DNA of 27,802 nt from RGIG9115 sp045644665 (GCA_045644665.1 JAZRHH010000015.1:1-27802), one strand, 5' to 3'; numbered from the stretch's first letter, positions 1-7,767 are shown. A program made the numbers and translations. The notes: generated by a model from the letters alone, not told the origin.

Positions 1-36
1 TTATTGTAATAACTGGGATTCGAACACCGAGGGGGT
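1..36. repeat. Direct repeat, copy 1
   Basis: The first 36 bases are repeated exactly at 196-231, a period of 195 bp. The repeat contains the word gggattcgaacaccgag. Read on the minus strand this gives a GTTCGAATCCC string like a tRNA T-loop, but no tRNA can be folded from it. The window begins inside this element, so further copies may lie to the left. Confidence 0.8.
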
Positions 37-68
37 TTTTGCGTTAGGAAAACGATTAAATATCGTTT

Positions 69-152
69 TTAGCAAAAAGGTGCGAGACGGGTACCAAAGC
101 CTTGCGCTTTGGTCGGTGAGCAGTCAAGACGCCACAGGCGGGTGTATCCCAT
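69..152 (-). CDS. Possible 27-codon ORF inside the repeat unit
   Basis: On the minus strand a 27-codon frame starts MGYTRLWRLD and ends LAPFC before TAA at 69-71. A GGAGG box (158-162 on the plus strand) precedes its ATG at a normal distance. The frame lies entirely within the repeated unit and contains nothing recognisable. From memory, similar short frames are often called as hypothetical proteins in repeats of gut Clostridia, so it is more likely a by-product of a repeat or structured RNA than a real protein gene. Confidence 0.2.
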   Translation of the reverse strand: MGYTRLWRLDCSPTKAQGFGTRLAPFC

Positions 153-172
153 CCTTTCCTCCAATAAAAGAG

Positions 173-197
173 AACATCCGTTAGGATGTTTTTTTTT
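173..197 (+). terminator. Intrinsic-terminator-like hairpin within the repeat unit
   Basis: A 7-bp stem, aacatcc / ggatgtt, closes a gtta loop and is followed by seven T residues that run directly into repeat copy 2. It would end any plus-strand transcript entering from the left edge. Confidence 0.6.
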
Positions 198-231
198 ATT
201 GTAATAACTGGGATTCGAACACCGAGGGGGT
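196..231. repeat. Direct repeat, copy 2
   Basis: This is a perfect 36-base copy of bases 1-36. Similarity stops at about 231, where copy 1 continues tttttgcgtta and copy 2 continues cttacgcaa. This copy therefore marks the end of the array and the start of unique sequence upstream of the cobalamin operon. Confidence 0.8.
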
Positions 232-278
232 CTTACGCAAAGATATTTGTTTTCTTATAAATTTTATTTGTTTTTTAC

Positions 279-307
279 TTGCATTTTCAAAATTTATATG
301 ATAGAAT
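279..307 (+). promoter_or_regulatory. Promoter of the cobalamin-uptake operon
   Basis: TTGCAT (279-284), a 17-base spacer and TAGAAT (302-307) form a sigma-A type promoter. It would start transcription about 10-15 bases upstream of the riboswitch. Confidence 0.6.
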
Positions 308-330
308 GATAAAACAAAATTAAATATTTT

Positions 331-537
331 CACACGAAGTGTTGATTATGCTGCAAAAGGCATAGTCAGTGAAAAGGGAATGGGGTGAGAATCCCCTGCG
401 GTTAACTGTCGGTGTGTGCACCAAAGTTTTTATATCCGTTAGCGAAAGCTAGTCATTGGGAAACTGAGAAGGCAGGATATAAAAATGCGGACGAGTTTTT
501 GTCTATATGGTGCGAGTCACAAGACCTGCTTTGGTGT
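331..537 (+). promoter_or_regulatory. Cobalamin (adenosylcobalamin-type) riboswitch
   Basis: All the hallmark blocks of the cobalamin riboswitch are present in order: gtcagtgaaaaggGAAtggg (from 365), the GGTGagAATCCCC hairpin, CTGtCGGTG, the GCGAAAGC..AGTCA..GGGAA block around 442-473, and the B12 box gcgagtcacaagacctgc at 512-529. The closing stem can form between cacacgaag (331) and ctttggtgt (529-537). A strong intrinsic terminator follows at 603-644, so control is probably by transcription termination when cobalamin is bound. Its position before the four uptake genes identifies corrinoid as their substrate. Confidence 0.95.
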
Positions 538-602
538 TATCAAGTAAAAGATAGCATTTTTGCCTGTATGGGCAAATTGTGATCCATCACAGAAAAACTC
601 AG

Positions 603-644
603 CTGTGGTAATTTTTCAAAAAGAAAAATTGCTGCAGTTTTTTT
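603..644 (+). terminator. Riboswitch expression-platform terminator
   Basis: Bases 603-617 pair with 623-637 over 15 positions, three of them G-U wobbles, around an aaaaa loop. Seven T residues follow at 638-644. It lies between the riboswitch and the first gene, which fits cobalamin-dependent attenuation. Confidence 0.85.
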
Positions 645-709
645 GTTTCCTGCGGCAGGAGGTGAAAACTAAAAAAACAAAGCAGTAAACAAAAAATGGA
701 GGAATAAAA

Positions 710-3094
710 ATGAAAAAAATAATATCTTTAATTTTAAGTATGGCAATGGTTTTAAGCTCTCTTTGCATAACAGGTTTTGCAGCAGAGAGTGAATCTAATG
801 AGGTTACAGTATATGTAACAGTAAGCAAATATGGGGAAATAGTAACTGATAAAAACAACTGTCCAGTTGCAATGACTCCGATTGAGCTTTCAGGAGCACA
901 AGCATATAGCCTTGATGATGTTTTTCGGGCTTTGCATACCAATTTGTATGAAGAGGATATTTCAGGCTATGAAACCGCAACAGGAGATTACGGACTTTAT
1001 GTTATAAAATTTTGGGGAGATACAAGCGAAAACTTTACATACCAGGTAAATTTCGGCGAAGCAGATGTGTGGGGTCCCACCCATGAAATAGAAAATGGAG
1101 ATTATATTGAATTTTGTATAAACAAAAGCCTATATCCCAACACAGAAGTTTATACCCGGTTTGATAAAACAAGCGTGGAAACTCAGCCCGGAGAGTCTGT
1201 AGATTTTGTACTTTTACAAGGAGAATATACTGCAGACGGACTTTCCTTTACCCCTTGTACAGATGCAATAATAACCATAAATGGCATAGCCACGGAAAAC
1301 ACGACAAATGAAGAAGGGCTAGCCTCAGTTTCCTTTGATGAATACGGAAATTACGTTGTTTCAGCGGTTAAGACAAAACTTGTCAATGATGAAACAGTTA
1401 CCGCTATTGAGGCTCCGGTTTGTGTAGTTACAGTAACAGATACACCTGAAACAGACATTCCGTCAGATGCACCTACTGATGATTTGGAGGATAATTCTAC
1501 ATATATTACTGCTGAGGAGCAGATGCATAGTATTGTAAGAAAGTACCTTGCTGACAGCCTTATAAATGACGGAAATATGTGTTGGTTTGTGGCAGATTTT
1601 GCTGATTACCTTAAAATTTATCCTGATAGCCAATATGTTCTCACAAGCACACAAAAACAAAACTGCGCAGACAAGATTATTGCTATGGCAGACTCTTCTA
1701 CATCACAAGGCGACCTTGCAAAATCTATTATTGCGCTTCGTGCTTTAGGTTATGATGCACGAAATACATATACAAAAAAAGGTGCTGCCCTGGATATTGT
1801 TTCAAGGCTAAATTCCCTTATTACCGAAGAATCAACTGCTGCACCATACTATGAATTTACACTCCCCTATGTACTTATTGCACTTGGACAAGGCGAGGAT
1901 TATGACAACCAAAACAAAACAGACCTTCTTATAAATGCTGCAATCGCAAGCAAATCATCATGGCAGGATACAACCTGGGGAATTGACGGAGCGGCACCTA
2001 TGCTTCGTGCTCTTGCTCCTTACAGTAATACAAATCCGGATGTGGAAGCACTCATTAATGAAACAACTCAGATGATAAAGGATTATCAAGGAAATGACGG
2101 CTCTATGGGAAATGCAGCATCAACAGGCCTTGCAATTGCAGGACTATGTGCTGCAGAAATAAATCCCGAAACTGTATTAAAGAACGAAAAAAACCTGATT
2201 GACGGTCTTATGAGCCAAAGTAACGAAACCTTTGACGGTTTTTTGCCCGGAGATAATTCCTTTAGTTCAGAGCAGGGATTAAGAGGTCTTGTTGCCTGGA
2301 AGCTGTGCGACAGCGGAAAAATGATTTATGATTTTAAAGACTTTCCAAAAAACGAAGCAAGAGCAACCCCGGAAATAGTTTCTACTCCTGTGTACAGTGG
2401 CGGAGGAATATCCACAAAACCCGAAGCAGAGGAAAAAGAAAATGTAAAAGAACCTGAAATTGTTGAAGAGAAGCCACAGGGATTAAGCGGAAAGAACGAA
2501 GATGTAAAAATCCTACCGGTAATTTTTGAAGAAAAAACATTTGAGGATATACAAAACCACGAAAGCCTAAAAGCTATCGAGGAACTTGCCATAAGAGGGA
2601 TAATCAACGGTAAAACTGAAAAAACCTATTGTCCTGACGAAACAATGACAAGAGCAGAGTTTGCCAGCCTAGTTGTCAAAGCACTCGGGTTGCCGATAAA
2701 AAATACTGATAAATTTGATGATGTAACAGACGCCGATTGGTTCAATTCATATGTAAATACAGCTTTTAGTTATGGTATAATTAATGGTGTATCAGAAAAC
2801 CGGTTTAATCCTAATGAAAAAATCACACGCGAAGAGCTGGCAACAATGCTCTTAAGAGCTGCAAAACTTTGCGGCAAGGATGAAGAAGCAAATGAAGACA
2901 GTGTACGAAACACACTTGCCCAATTTTCCGATTATATACAAGCGTCCGGGTGGGCAAAAACAGCACTTGCCTTTTGTTATAGCAATGAAATTTTTGACAG
3001 TACGGTTATTGAAATAGAACCAAAAACACAAACAACAAGAGCGGAAGTGGCTCAGGCACTTTATAATATGCTAGGTAGAGTGAAGCTGATATGA
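710..3094 (+). CDS. Secreted SLH-anchored intrinsic-factor-like corrinoid-capture protein
   Basis: The 794-residue protein starts with a Sec signal peptide (about residues 1-25, ending GFAAES). It is followed by a DUF4430-like domain (about 30-140; it contains FTYQVNFGEADVWGPTHEI), an Ig-like segment (about 145-245), an alpha/alpha-barrel region (about 266-535), a Pro/Glu-rich linker and three SLH repeats (about 610-790) that would hold it to the cell wall. The barrel contains DGSMGNAASTGLAIAGL and GIDGAAPMLRAL. These resemble intrinsic factor/transcobalamin motifs, where a STGLA string sits in the cobalamin-binding barrel. The ATG has a GGAGG box upstream and is the first gene after the riboswitch. 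The cell-surface location and regulation are well supported; cobalamin binding is inference. No gene symbol is established for it. Confidence 0.8.
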   Translation: MKKIISLILSMAMVLSSLCITGFAAESESNEVTVYVTVSKYGEIVTDKNNCPVAMTPIELSGAQAYSLDDVFRALHTNLYEEDISGYETATGDYGLYVIKFWGDTSENFTYQVNFGEADVWGPTHEIENGDYIEFCINKSLYPNTEVYTRFDKTSVETQPGESVDFVLLQGEYTADGLSFTPCTDAIITINGIATENTTNEEGLASVSFDEYGNYVVSAVKTKLVNDETVTAIEAPVCVVTVTDTPETDIPSDAPTDDLEDNSTYITAEEQMHSIVRKYLADSLINDGNMCWFVADFADYLKIYPDSQYVLTSTQKQNCADKIIAMADSSTSQGDLAKSIIALRALGYDARNTYTKKGAALDIVSRLNSLITEESTAAPYYEFTLPYVLIALGQGEDYDNQNKTDLLINAAIASKSSWQDTTWGIDGAAPMLRALAPYSNTNPDVEALINETTQMIKDYQGNDGSMGNAASTGLAIAGLCAAEINPETVLKNEKNLIDGLMSQSNETFDGFLPGDNSFSSEQGLRGLVAWKLCDSGKMIYDFKDFPKNEARATPEIVSTPVYSGGGISTKPEAEEKENVKEPEIVEEKPQGLSGKNEDVKILPVIFEEKTFEDIQNHESLKAIEELAIRGIINGKTEKTYCPDETMTRAEFASLVVKALGLPIKNTDKFDDVTDADWFNSYVNTAFSYGIINGVSENRFNPNEKITREELATMLLRAAKLCGKDEEANEDSVRNTLAQFSDYIQASGWAKTALAFCYSNEIFDSTVIEIEPKTQTTRAEVAQALYNMLGRVKLI

Positions 3095-3825
3095 AAAAAA
3101 GATTATTAATTATACTAACTTTATTACTTGTGGTATTTATAAATGGTTGCAAGGACAATATAGATACCCCCAAAATAACCGAAACACCTTTAGTGGTTAC
3201 AGAAAAACTGGCAGACGAAACTGCACCTGCCCCCTCTATTGAAACAAAAAAGGTTGTTCCCAATAAAAATGAGGAAAAGAACTCAGTTAAGGTTGAACCA
3301 ATTAACTCGGAAAAACCGGCAGACGAAACTACACCTGCCCCCTCTATTGAAACAAAAAAGGTTGTTCCTAATAAAAATAAGGAAAAGAACTCAGTTAAGG
3401 TTGAACCAATTAACTCGGAAAAACCAAAAGATGACATAAATAAATGTACATTATCTGTAAATTGTATAACTGCATTAGAAAACATAACTAAGCTAAATGA
3501 AGAAAAAGCAGCTATACTGCCACCGGACGGAATTATATTGCCTGAAACAAGTGTTACATTTTATGAGGGAGAAAGTGCCTTTAACATTTTAACAAGAGAG
3601 CTTAAAAAAAATAAAATTCATATTGATTTTGAAAGTTCACCGATGTATAATACAGTATATATTAAAGGGATTTCAAACCTGTATGAACACGACTGCGGAG
3701 AACTGTCCGGATGGTTATATAAGGTAAATGGACAAGTTCCCAGCTATGGAAGCTCCCGCCACATATTAAAAGACGGAGATAAAATTGAGTTTGTATATAC
3801 CTGTGATATGGGAAAAGATATTTAG
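3091..3825 (+). CDS. DUF4430 lipoprotein, probable partner of the cobalamin ECF transporter
   Basis: The 244-residue protein begins with a lipoprotein signal (LLVVFINGC, lipid-modified Cys at residue 20). A Lys/Glu/Pro-rich tether holds two copies of a 36-residue repeat, and a DUF4430 domain occupies about residues 150-242. Diagnostic DUF4430 features are GWLYKVNG (207-214) followed by LKDGDKIEFVYT. DUF4430 resembles the C-terminal beta domain of transcobalamin and intrinsic factor. The start overlaps the stop of the upstream gene by four bases (ATGA), so the two are translationally coupled. Comparable proteins are annotated as additional lipoprotein components of predicted cobalamin ECF transporters. 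It probably hands corrinoid from the surface protein to the S component; that step is inferred. Confidence 0.85.
   Translation: MKKRLLIILTLLLVVFINGCKDNIDTPKITETPLVVTEKLADETAPAPSIETKKVVPNKNEEKNSVKVEPINSEKPADETTPAPSIETKKVVPNKNKEKNSVKVEPINSEKPKDDINKCTLSVNCITALENITKLNEEKAAILPPDGIILPETSVTFYEGESAFNILTRELKKNKIHIDFESSPMYNTVYIKGISNLYEHDCGELSGWLYKVNGQVPSYGSSRHILKDGDKIEFVYTCDMGKDI
3202..3417 (+). repeat. Two-copy 108-bp tandem repeat in the lipoprotein linker
   Basis: Bases 3202-3309 and 3310-3417 are nearly identical, differing at only a few sites. They encode two 36-residue units beginning (E)KxADETxPAPSIETKK. A few bases of a third unit (ggaaaaacc) follow. The near-identity implies a recent duplication that lengthens the tether between membrane anchor and DUF4430 domain. 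Confidence 0.9.
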
Positions 3826-3848
3826 TCTTACGAAAGGAGGAAGAACAA

Positions 3849-4727
3849 ATGAATGAATTTAAAACATATCATCCGATTGTAAATTTTACATACTTCGTGT
3901 TTGTTATTGGATTTTCTATGTTCTTCCTGCATCCTGTGTGCCTTGGCATATCCCTTGTGTCCGGCTTTGGGTATTCCTGTATGCTAAAGGGGCGAAAAGC
4001 CATAAAAACAAACTTTATGTACATTCTTCCTATGGGACTTTTGATGGCACTTGTAAACCCTCTTTTTAACCACGCGGGAGTTACAATTATAACCCATCTT
4101 CCAAGCGGAAATCCCCTTACTTTAGAGTCTATTATCTACGGACTTTGTGCAGGAGCTATGATTGGAAGCGTAGTATGCCATTTTTCCTGCTATAACGAGG
4201 TAATGACGAGTGATAAGTTTATGTATCTTTTCGGAAAAATTATTCCTGCTATGTCCCTTATTATTTCTATGACACTTCGTTTTGTGCCAAGGTTCTCTGC
4301 ACAGCTTAAGGTGGTTACGAATGCACAGCGGTGTATGGGGCGTGACATTTCAAAAGGAAGCATTGTACAGCGGGCAAGGAACGGCTTGAATATACTTTCC
4401 ATTATGACAACCTGGGCACTTGAAAATGCAGTTGAAACAGCGGACAGTATGAAGTCACGAGGCTACGGACTCCCCGGACGAACTGCTTTTTCTATCTTTT
4501 CCTTTGACAGACGGGACAGGAAAACCTTGTTTACTATTTTATTTTTAGGAGTATATATAATAGTCGGATATTTTATGGGACAAATTGAATTTATATATTT
4601 CCCCTCAATACAACCGGCGGAATTTTCTGTTTACGGATTGAGTGTGTTTCTGGCGTATCTGGCACTTTGTATATGCCCCATAATAATTGAACTTTGGGAG
4701 GTGAGAAAATGGAATGTTTTAAAATAG
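3849..4727 (+). CDS. cbrV: ECF transporter transmembrane component EcfT (CbrV-type)
   Basis: This 292-residue polytopic membrane protein is the energy-coupling T subunit that links the ATPases to the substrate-binding S component. It has hydrophobic segments near both ends and a long cytoplasmic coupling region carrying the EcfT signature SRGYG (residues 203-207) after the amphipathic stretch LENAVETADSMK. The length is normal for the family. A strong AAAGGAGG site precedes the ATG. The 3' end overlaps the next gene by 19 bases. The name cbrV follows the predicted cobalamin ECF set cbrTUV and rests on operon context and the riboswitch. Confidence 0.9.
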   Translation: MNEFKTYHPIVNFTYFVFVIGFSMFFLHPVCLGISLVSGFGYSCMLKGRKAIKTNFMYILPMGLLMALVNPLFNHAGVTIITHLPSGNPLTLESIIYGLCAGAMIGSVVCHFSCYNEVMTSDKFMYLFGKIIPAMSLIISMTLRFVPRFSAQLKVVTNAQRCMGRDISKGSIVQRARNGLNILSIMTTWALENAVETADSMKSRGYGLPGRTAFSIFSFDRRDRKTLFTILFLGVYIIVGYFMGQIEFIYFPSIQPAEFSVYGLSVFLAYLALCICPIIIELWEVRKWNVLK

Positions 4728-7138
4728 AAAATCTTAGCTTTACATATCCTGACAGAGCACAAAAGGCTCTTGAGGACATAAACTTTGTGATAAATCAGGG
4801 AGAGTTTGTGCTTTTAGCCGGGCAATCAGGCTGCGGAAAGAGTACACTTTTAAGACTCTTAAAAACATCCCTTTCTCCCTTTGGACAGCTTGAGGGCAAT
4901 GTTTTATGGAACGGAAAACCACTTTCCGAATGCTCACAAAAAGAGCAGGCATCAGGTATTGGATTTGTTATGCAAAATCCTGATAATCAGGTCGTTACGG
5001 ACAAGGTATGGCACGAGCTTGCCTTTGGTCTTGAGAGCCTTGGAATTAAAAACTCCGAGGTAAGAGCAAGGGTATCGGAAATGGCATCATTTTTTGGGAT
5101 ACAGTCCTGGTTTTATAAAAATGTTACCGAGCTTTCAGGCGGTCAGAAACAGCTTTTAAACCTTGCTTCTGTTATGGTAATGCAGCCATCAGTTTTAATT
5201 CTGGACGAGCCTACAAGTCAGCTGGACCCAATTGCTGCAGGAGAGTTCTTAAATACTCTTGAAAAGATAAATCGTGAGCTTGGTACAACTATTATTCTTA
5301 CAGAGCACAGACTGGAGGAGGCTTTCCCTCTTGCAGACAGAGTGCTTGTTATGGACAGCGGCAGAATTATAGCAGACGACACGCCGGAGAATATAGGCAA
5401 AATTTTAAAGGACAAAAATCACCCAATGTACCTTGCACTCCCAACTCCTATGAGAGTTCACGGCAGTGTGGAAAACTCTCTCCCCTGCCCTATAACCGTT
5501 CGGGAGGGAAGATATTTTCTTGAAGAGTTTTCCAAGGCTAATACCTTAAATCCGGAAGCGATTACAAAGGACGCAGTTAAAAATACAAACGAACCGGTAA
5601 TTGAAATAAAAGATGCCTGGTTCAGATACGAAAAAAATATGCCTGATGTTATAAAAGGTCTTAATATAAGTATTAACAAAGGTGAGCTTTTTTGTATTCT
5701 CGGCGGTAACGGAACCGGCAAAACAACTATGCTTTCTCTCATATCCGGACTAGGCAAAGGATACAGAGGTGATGTTTTAATAAAGGGAGAGAGAATTTCC
5801 AAAATTCCAAACCTTTTTAACGGGATTATGGGTGTTCTTCCTCAAAATCCTCAAAGCGTTTTTGTAAAAAACACAGTTTATCTTGACCTTATGGAAATTC
5901 TGTCAGAAAAATCTGAGGAAAAGGTACAAAATATTGCAAAGACCTGCAAGATAGAAAGTCTTTTAGACAGCCATCCCTATGACCTTTCAGGCGGAGAACA
6001 ACAAAGAGCGGCACTTGCAAAGGTGCTTCTTATGGAGCCTGAAATACTGCTCCTTGACGAACCGACAAAAGGTATGGATGCGCATTTTAAGGAAGAGTTT
6101 GCAGATATTCTCTCCGATTTAAAATCAGCGGGGATAACAATTGTTATGGTATCTCACGACATAGAGTTCTGCGCAGAATTTGCAGACAGATGCGCCCTTG
6201 TCTTTGACGGGAACATAACATCTGTTAACACTCCAAGAGAATTCTTTAAAGGAAAGAGCTTTTATACCACTGCCGCAAATCGTATGGCAAGAACGGTGCT
6301 TCCTGACGCTGTACTTCCAGAGGATATAATAAAGGCCTGTGGCGGACGGATACAAAAGCCGGAAATTAAAACTCCGCCCCAAAAACTTGAACTGCCAAAA
6401 AAAATTAATCCTGCAAAAGTCTTGCAGGAGAAAAAACCGCTAAAGAAACAGACAATATTTTCGTCACTGTTAATTCTGTTTTTAATACCATTTACAATTT
6501 ATTTTGGAGCTTCGTTTTTGGGTAGCAGGAAGTATTATTTTATAAGCCTTCTTGTTATACTTGAAACTATGATTCCATTTTGTATGGTATTTGAGTCAAG
6601 AAAACCAAAAGCACGAGAGCTTATAGTAATAAGCGTCCTGTGTGCCCTTGCAGTAGCAGGGAGAGCCGCTTTTTTTATGGTTCCCCAGTTTAAACCTGTT
6701 GCGGCACTTGTGATTATTGCAGGAGTGTGCTTTGGAGGCGAAACAGGATTTTTGGTAGGTGCTGTTACCGGATTTGTTTCAAACTTTTTCTTTGGACAAG
6801 GCCCCTGGACTCCCTGGCAGATGTTTGCCTTTGGCGTGATAGGGTTTTTGGCAGGAATACTTTTTAAAAAAGGGCTTTTGCCAAAAACAAAAATATCTCT
6901 TTGCATATTCGGGTTTCTGACAACACTTGTAATTTATGGCGGTATTATGAATCCTGCATCTATCATTATGGTGCAGAACAAAATCACTTGGGATATGATT
7001 GCAGCCGCATATATTGCAGGTATACCACTTGATATAATTCACGCACTTTCTACAGCGGTTTTTATGTGGTTCATTTCAACGCCTATGATTGAAAAACTGG
7101 AAAGAATTAAAACAAAATACGGATTAATTGAAGTATAA
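4709..7138 (+). CDS. Fused ECF ATPase-ATPase-S component for cobalamin (CbrU-CbrT fusion)
   Basis: The 809-residue protein combines three normally separate ECF parts. ATPase 1 has Walker A GQSGCGKS (38-45), signature LSGGQ (142-146) and Walker B LILDEP (163-168). ATPase 2 has GGNGTGKTT (332-340), LSGGE (426-430) and LLLDEP (447-452). From about residue 578 to the end there is a six-helix membrane domain (GGETGFLVGAVTGFVSNFFFGQ and so on) typical of an ECF S component, here presumably cobalamin-specific (CbrT-like). The start is the ATG at 4709, because a GGAGG box lies at 4697-4701; an in-frame TTG at 4694 is too close to that box. With EcfT this forms a dedicated importer. All ATPase motifs look intact. 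Confidence 0.9.
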   Translation: MECFKIENLSFTYPDRAQKALEDINFVINQGEFVLLAGQSGCGKSTLLRLLKTSLSPFGQLEGNVLWNGKPLSECSQKEQASGIGFVMQNPDNQVVTDKVWHELAFGLESLGIKNSEVRARVSEMASFFGIQSWFYKNVTELSGGQKQLLNLASVMVMQPSVLILDEPTSQLDPIAAGEFLNTLEKINRELGTTIILTEHRLEEAFPLADRVLVMDSGRIIADDTPENIGKILKDKNHPMYLALPTPMRVHGSVENSLPCPITVREGRYFLEEFSKANTLNPEAITKDAVKNTNEPVIEIKDAWFRYEKNMPDVIKGLNISINKGELFCILGGNGTGKTTMLSLISGLGKGYRGDVLIKGERISKIPNLFNGIMGVLPQNPQSVFVKNTVYLDLMEILSEKSEEKVQNIAKTCKIESLLDSHPYDLSGGEQQRAALAKVLLMEPEILLLDEPTKGMDAHFKEEFADILSDLKSAGITIVMVSHDIEFCAEFADRCALVFDGNITSVNTPREFFKGKSFYTTAANRMARTVLPDAVLPEDIIKACGGRIQKPEIKTPPQKLELPKKINPAKVLQEKKPLKKQTIFSSLLILFLIPFTIYFGASFLGSRKYYFISLLVILETMIPFCMVFESRKPKARELIVISVLCALAVAGRAAFFMVPQFKPVAALVIIAGVCFGGETGFLVGAVTGFVSNFFFGQGPWTPWQMFAFGVIGFLAGILFKKGLLPKTKISLCIFGFLTTLVIYGGIMNPASIIMVQNKITWDMIAAAYIAGIPLDIIHALSTAVFMWFISTPMIEKLERIKTKYGLIEV

Positions 7139-7139
7139 A

Positions 7140-7172
7140 AAAAGGTGTAGCTTAGCTGAGCTACACCTTTTA
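7140..7172 (+). terminator. Terminator ending the cobalamin operon (bidirectional)
   Basis: A perfect 13-bp stem, aaaaggtgtagct / agctacacctttt, closes a six-base loop one base after the stop codon. T-rich tails lie on both strands, so it can also terminate the convergent RHH gene. Confidence 0.85.
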
Positions 7173-7174
7173 TC

Positions 7175-7363
7175 CTATAAAACCTTACTGTTATCTATGG
7201 CAAAATCCAATAACATATTTATAAGCTCATTTCTTGAACGGTTTGTTTCTTTTGAAAGTTCATTTAGCTTATTAACTGTTTCGTCCTTAATTCTTACAGA
7301 AAATATTTTATATCCATCTTCACCCTTTATTTTCTTTTTATTTATAATAAGTTTTTCATTCAT
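7175..7363 (-). CDS. Ribbon-helix-helix (CopG/Arc-type) DNA-binding protein
   Basis: This 62-residue basic protein has a short N-terminal tail and then a canonical ribbon-helix-helix pattern: strand FSVRIKDE, helix TVNKLNELSKET, turn NRSRNELI, helix NMLLDFAID. RHH dimers bind DNA through the strand. A GAGGTG box lies just upstream of the ATG. It is divergent from the zinc-ribbon gene at 7457, and a perfect 17-bp inverted repeat sits between them, so it is probably the repressor of that neighbour and of itself. Its target is inference. It is not obviously an antitoxin, because the neighbour does not resemble a known toxin. Confidence 0.7.
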   Translation of the reverse strand: MNEKLIINKKKIKGEDGYKIFSVRIKDETVNKLNELSKETNRSRNELINMLLDFAIDNSKVL

Positions 7364-7390
7364 AATTTGTCACCTCACATATATTATATC

Positions 7391-7420
7391 TTGACAAAAG
7401 TTATAAATATATGTTATTAT
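7391..7420 (+). promoter_or_regulatory. Promoter of the zinc-ribbon gene
   Basis: TTGACA (7391-7396) and TATTAT (7415-7420) are separated by 18 bases. The -10 and most of the spacer lie inside the inverted repeat 7400-7440, the geometry of a repressed promoter. A TATAAT on the opposite strand (7383-7388) could serve the divergent RHH gene. Confidence 0.6.
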
Positions 7421-7440
7421 ATGTAACATATATTTATAAC
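7400..7440. promoter_or_regulatory. Perfect 17-bp inverted repeat, likely operator
   Basis: The left arm gttataaatatatgtta (7400-7416) and right arm taacatatatttataac (7424-7440) are perfect reverse complements around a 7-base centre (ttatatg). The element overlaps the plus-strand -10 and lies upstream of the divergent RHH gene. A transcript starting inside it would not contain the full hairpin, so a DNA operator is more likely than an RNA structure. Confidence 0.7.
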
Positions 7441-7456
7441 ATACAGGAGGTTTTAT

Positions 7457-7678
7457 ATGTCTGAATTTTGCGTAAAATGCTGGAACGAACTAAATGGGAC
7501 ACACGATAGTAAAAGTGCTTTTGTTTTATCGGAAGAGCTTGATATATGTGAAGGTTGTGGAGAATGGAAGCACATTATTGTATGTTACAAACGACCGTTT
7601 TTCGTTGTGATAATCGAAAAGATTATTGATGCTTTAAAACACATATTCCTGAAAATAAAAACCAAAAATAAAAGATAA
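7457..7678 (+). CDS. Small zinc-ribbon-like protein of unknown function
   Basis: The 73-residue protein has two CxxC knuckles, FCVKCWN (about residues 4-10) and ICEGCGEW (about 30-37), which would hold one zinc ion. A hydrophobic/amphipathic stretch (VCYKRPFFVVIIEKIIDALKHIFLKI) and a very basic tail ending KTKNKR follow. The start is supported by an AGGAGG box. It stands alone, divergent from the RHH gene, and is probably controlled through the 17-bp inverted repeat. I do not recognise its function; a membrane-associated or nucleic-acid-binding role are both possible. Confidence 0.65.
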   Translation: MSEFCVKCWNELNGTHDSKSAFVLSEELDICEGCGEWKHIIVCYKRPFFVVIIEKIIDALKHIFLKIKTKNKR

Positions 7679-7767
7679 TTTAATATGTCTTTTTGACAAA
7701 AATTTTCATTATAATACATTATTGTTTTTTATCTTTGTAAATTTTTTACAGAGTATAAATATTTATA

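Noticed and set aside
1..36. tRNA-like GTTCGAATCCC word on the minus strand
   Set aside because: No acceptor, D or anticodon arm can be assembled around it, and the flanking bases do not form the T-stem well; it is only part of the repeat.
4694..4708. In-frame TTG as start of the ATPase/S-component fusion
   Set aside because: The TTG overlaps the GGAGG ribosome site that serves the ATG at 4709.
7128..7394. Plus-strand 88-codon frame over the RHH gene
   Set aside because: It overlaps the previous stop and the terminator, and its product is a hydrophobic antisense shadow of the RHH gene.
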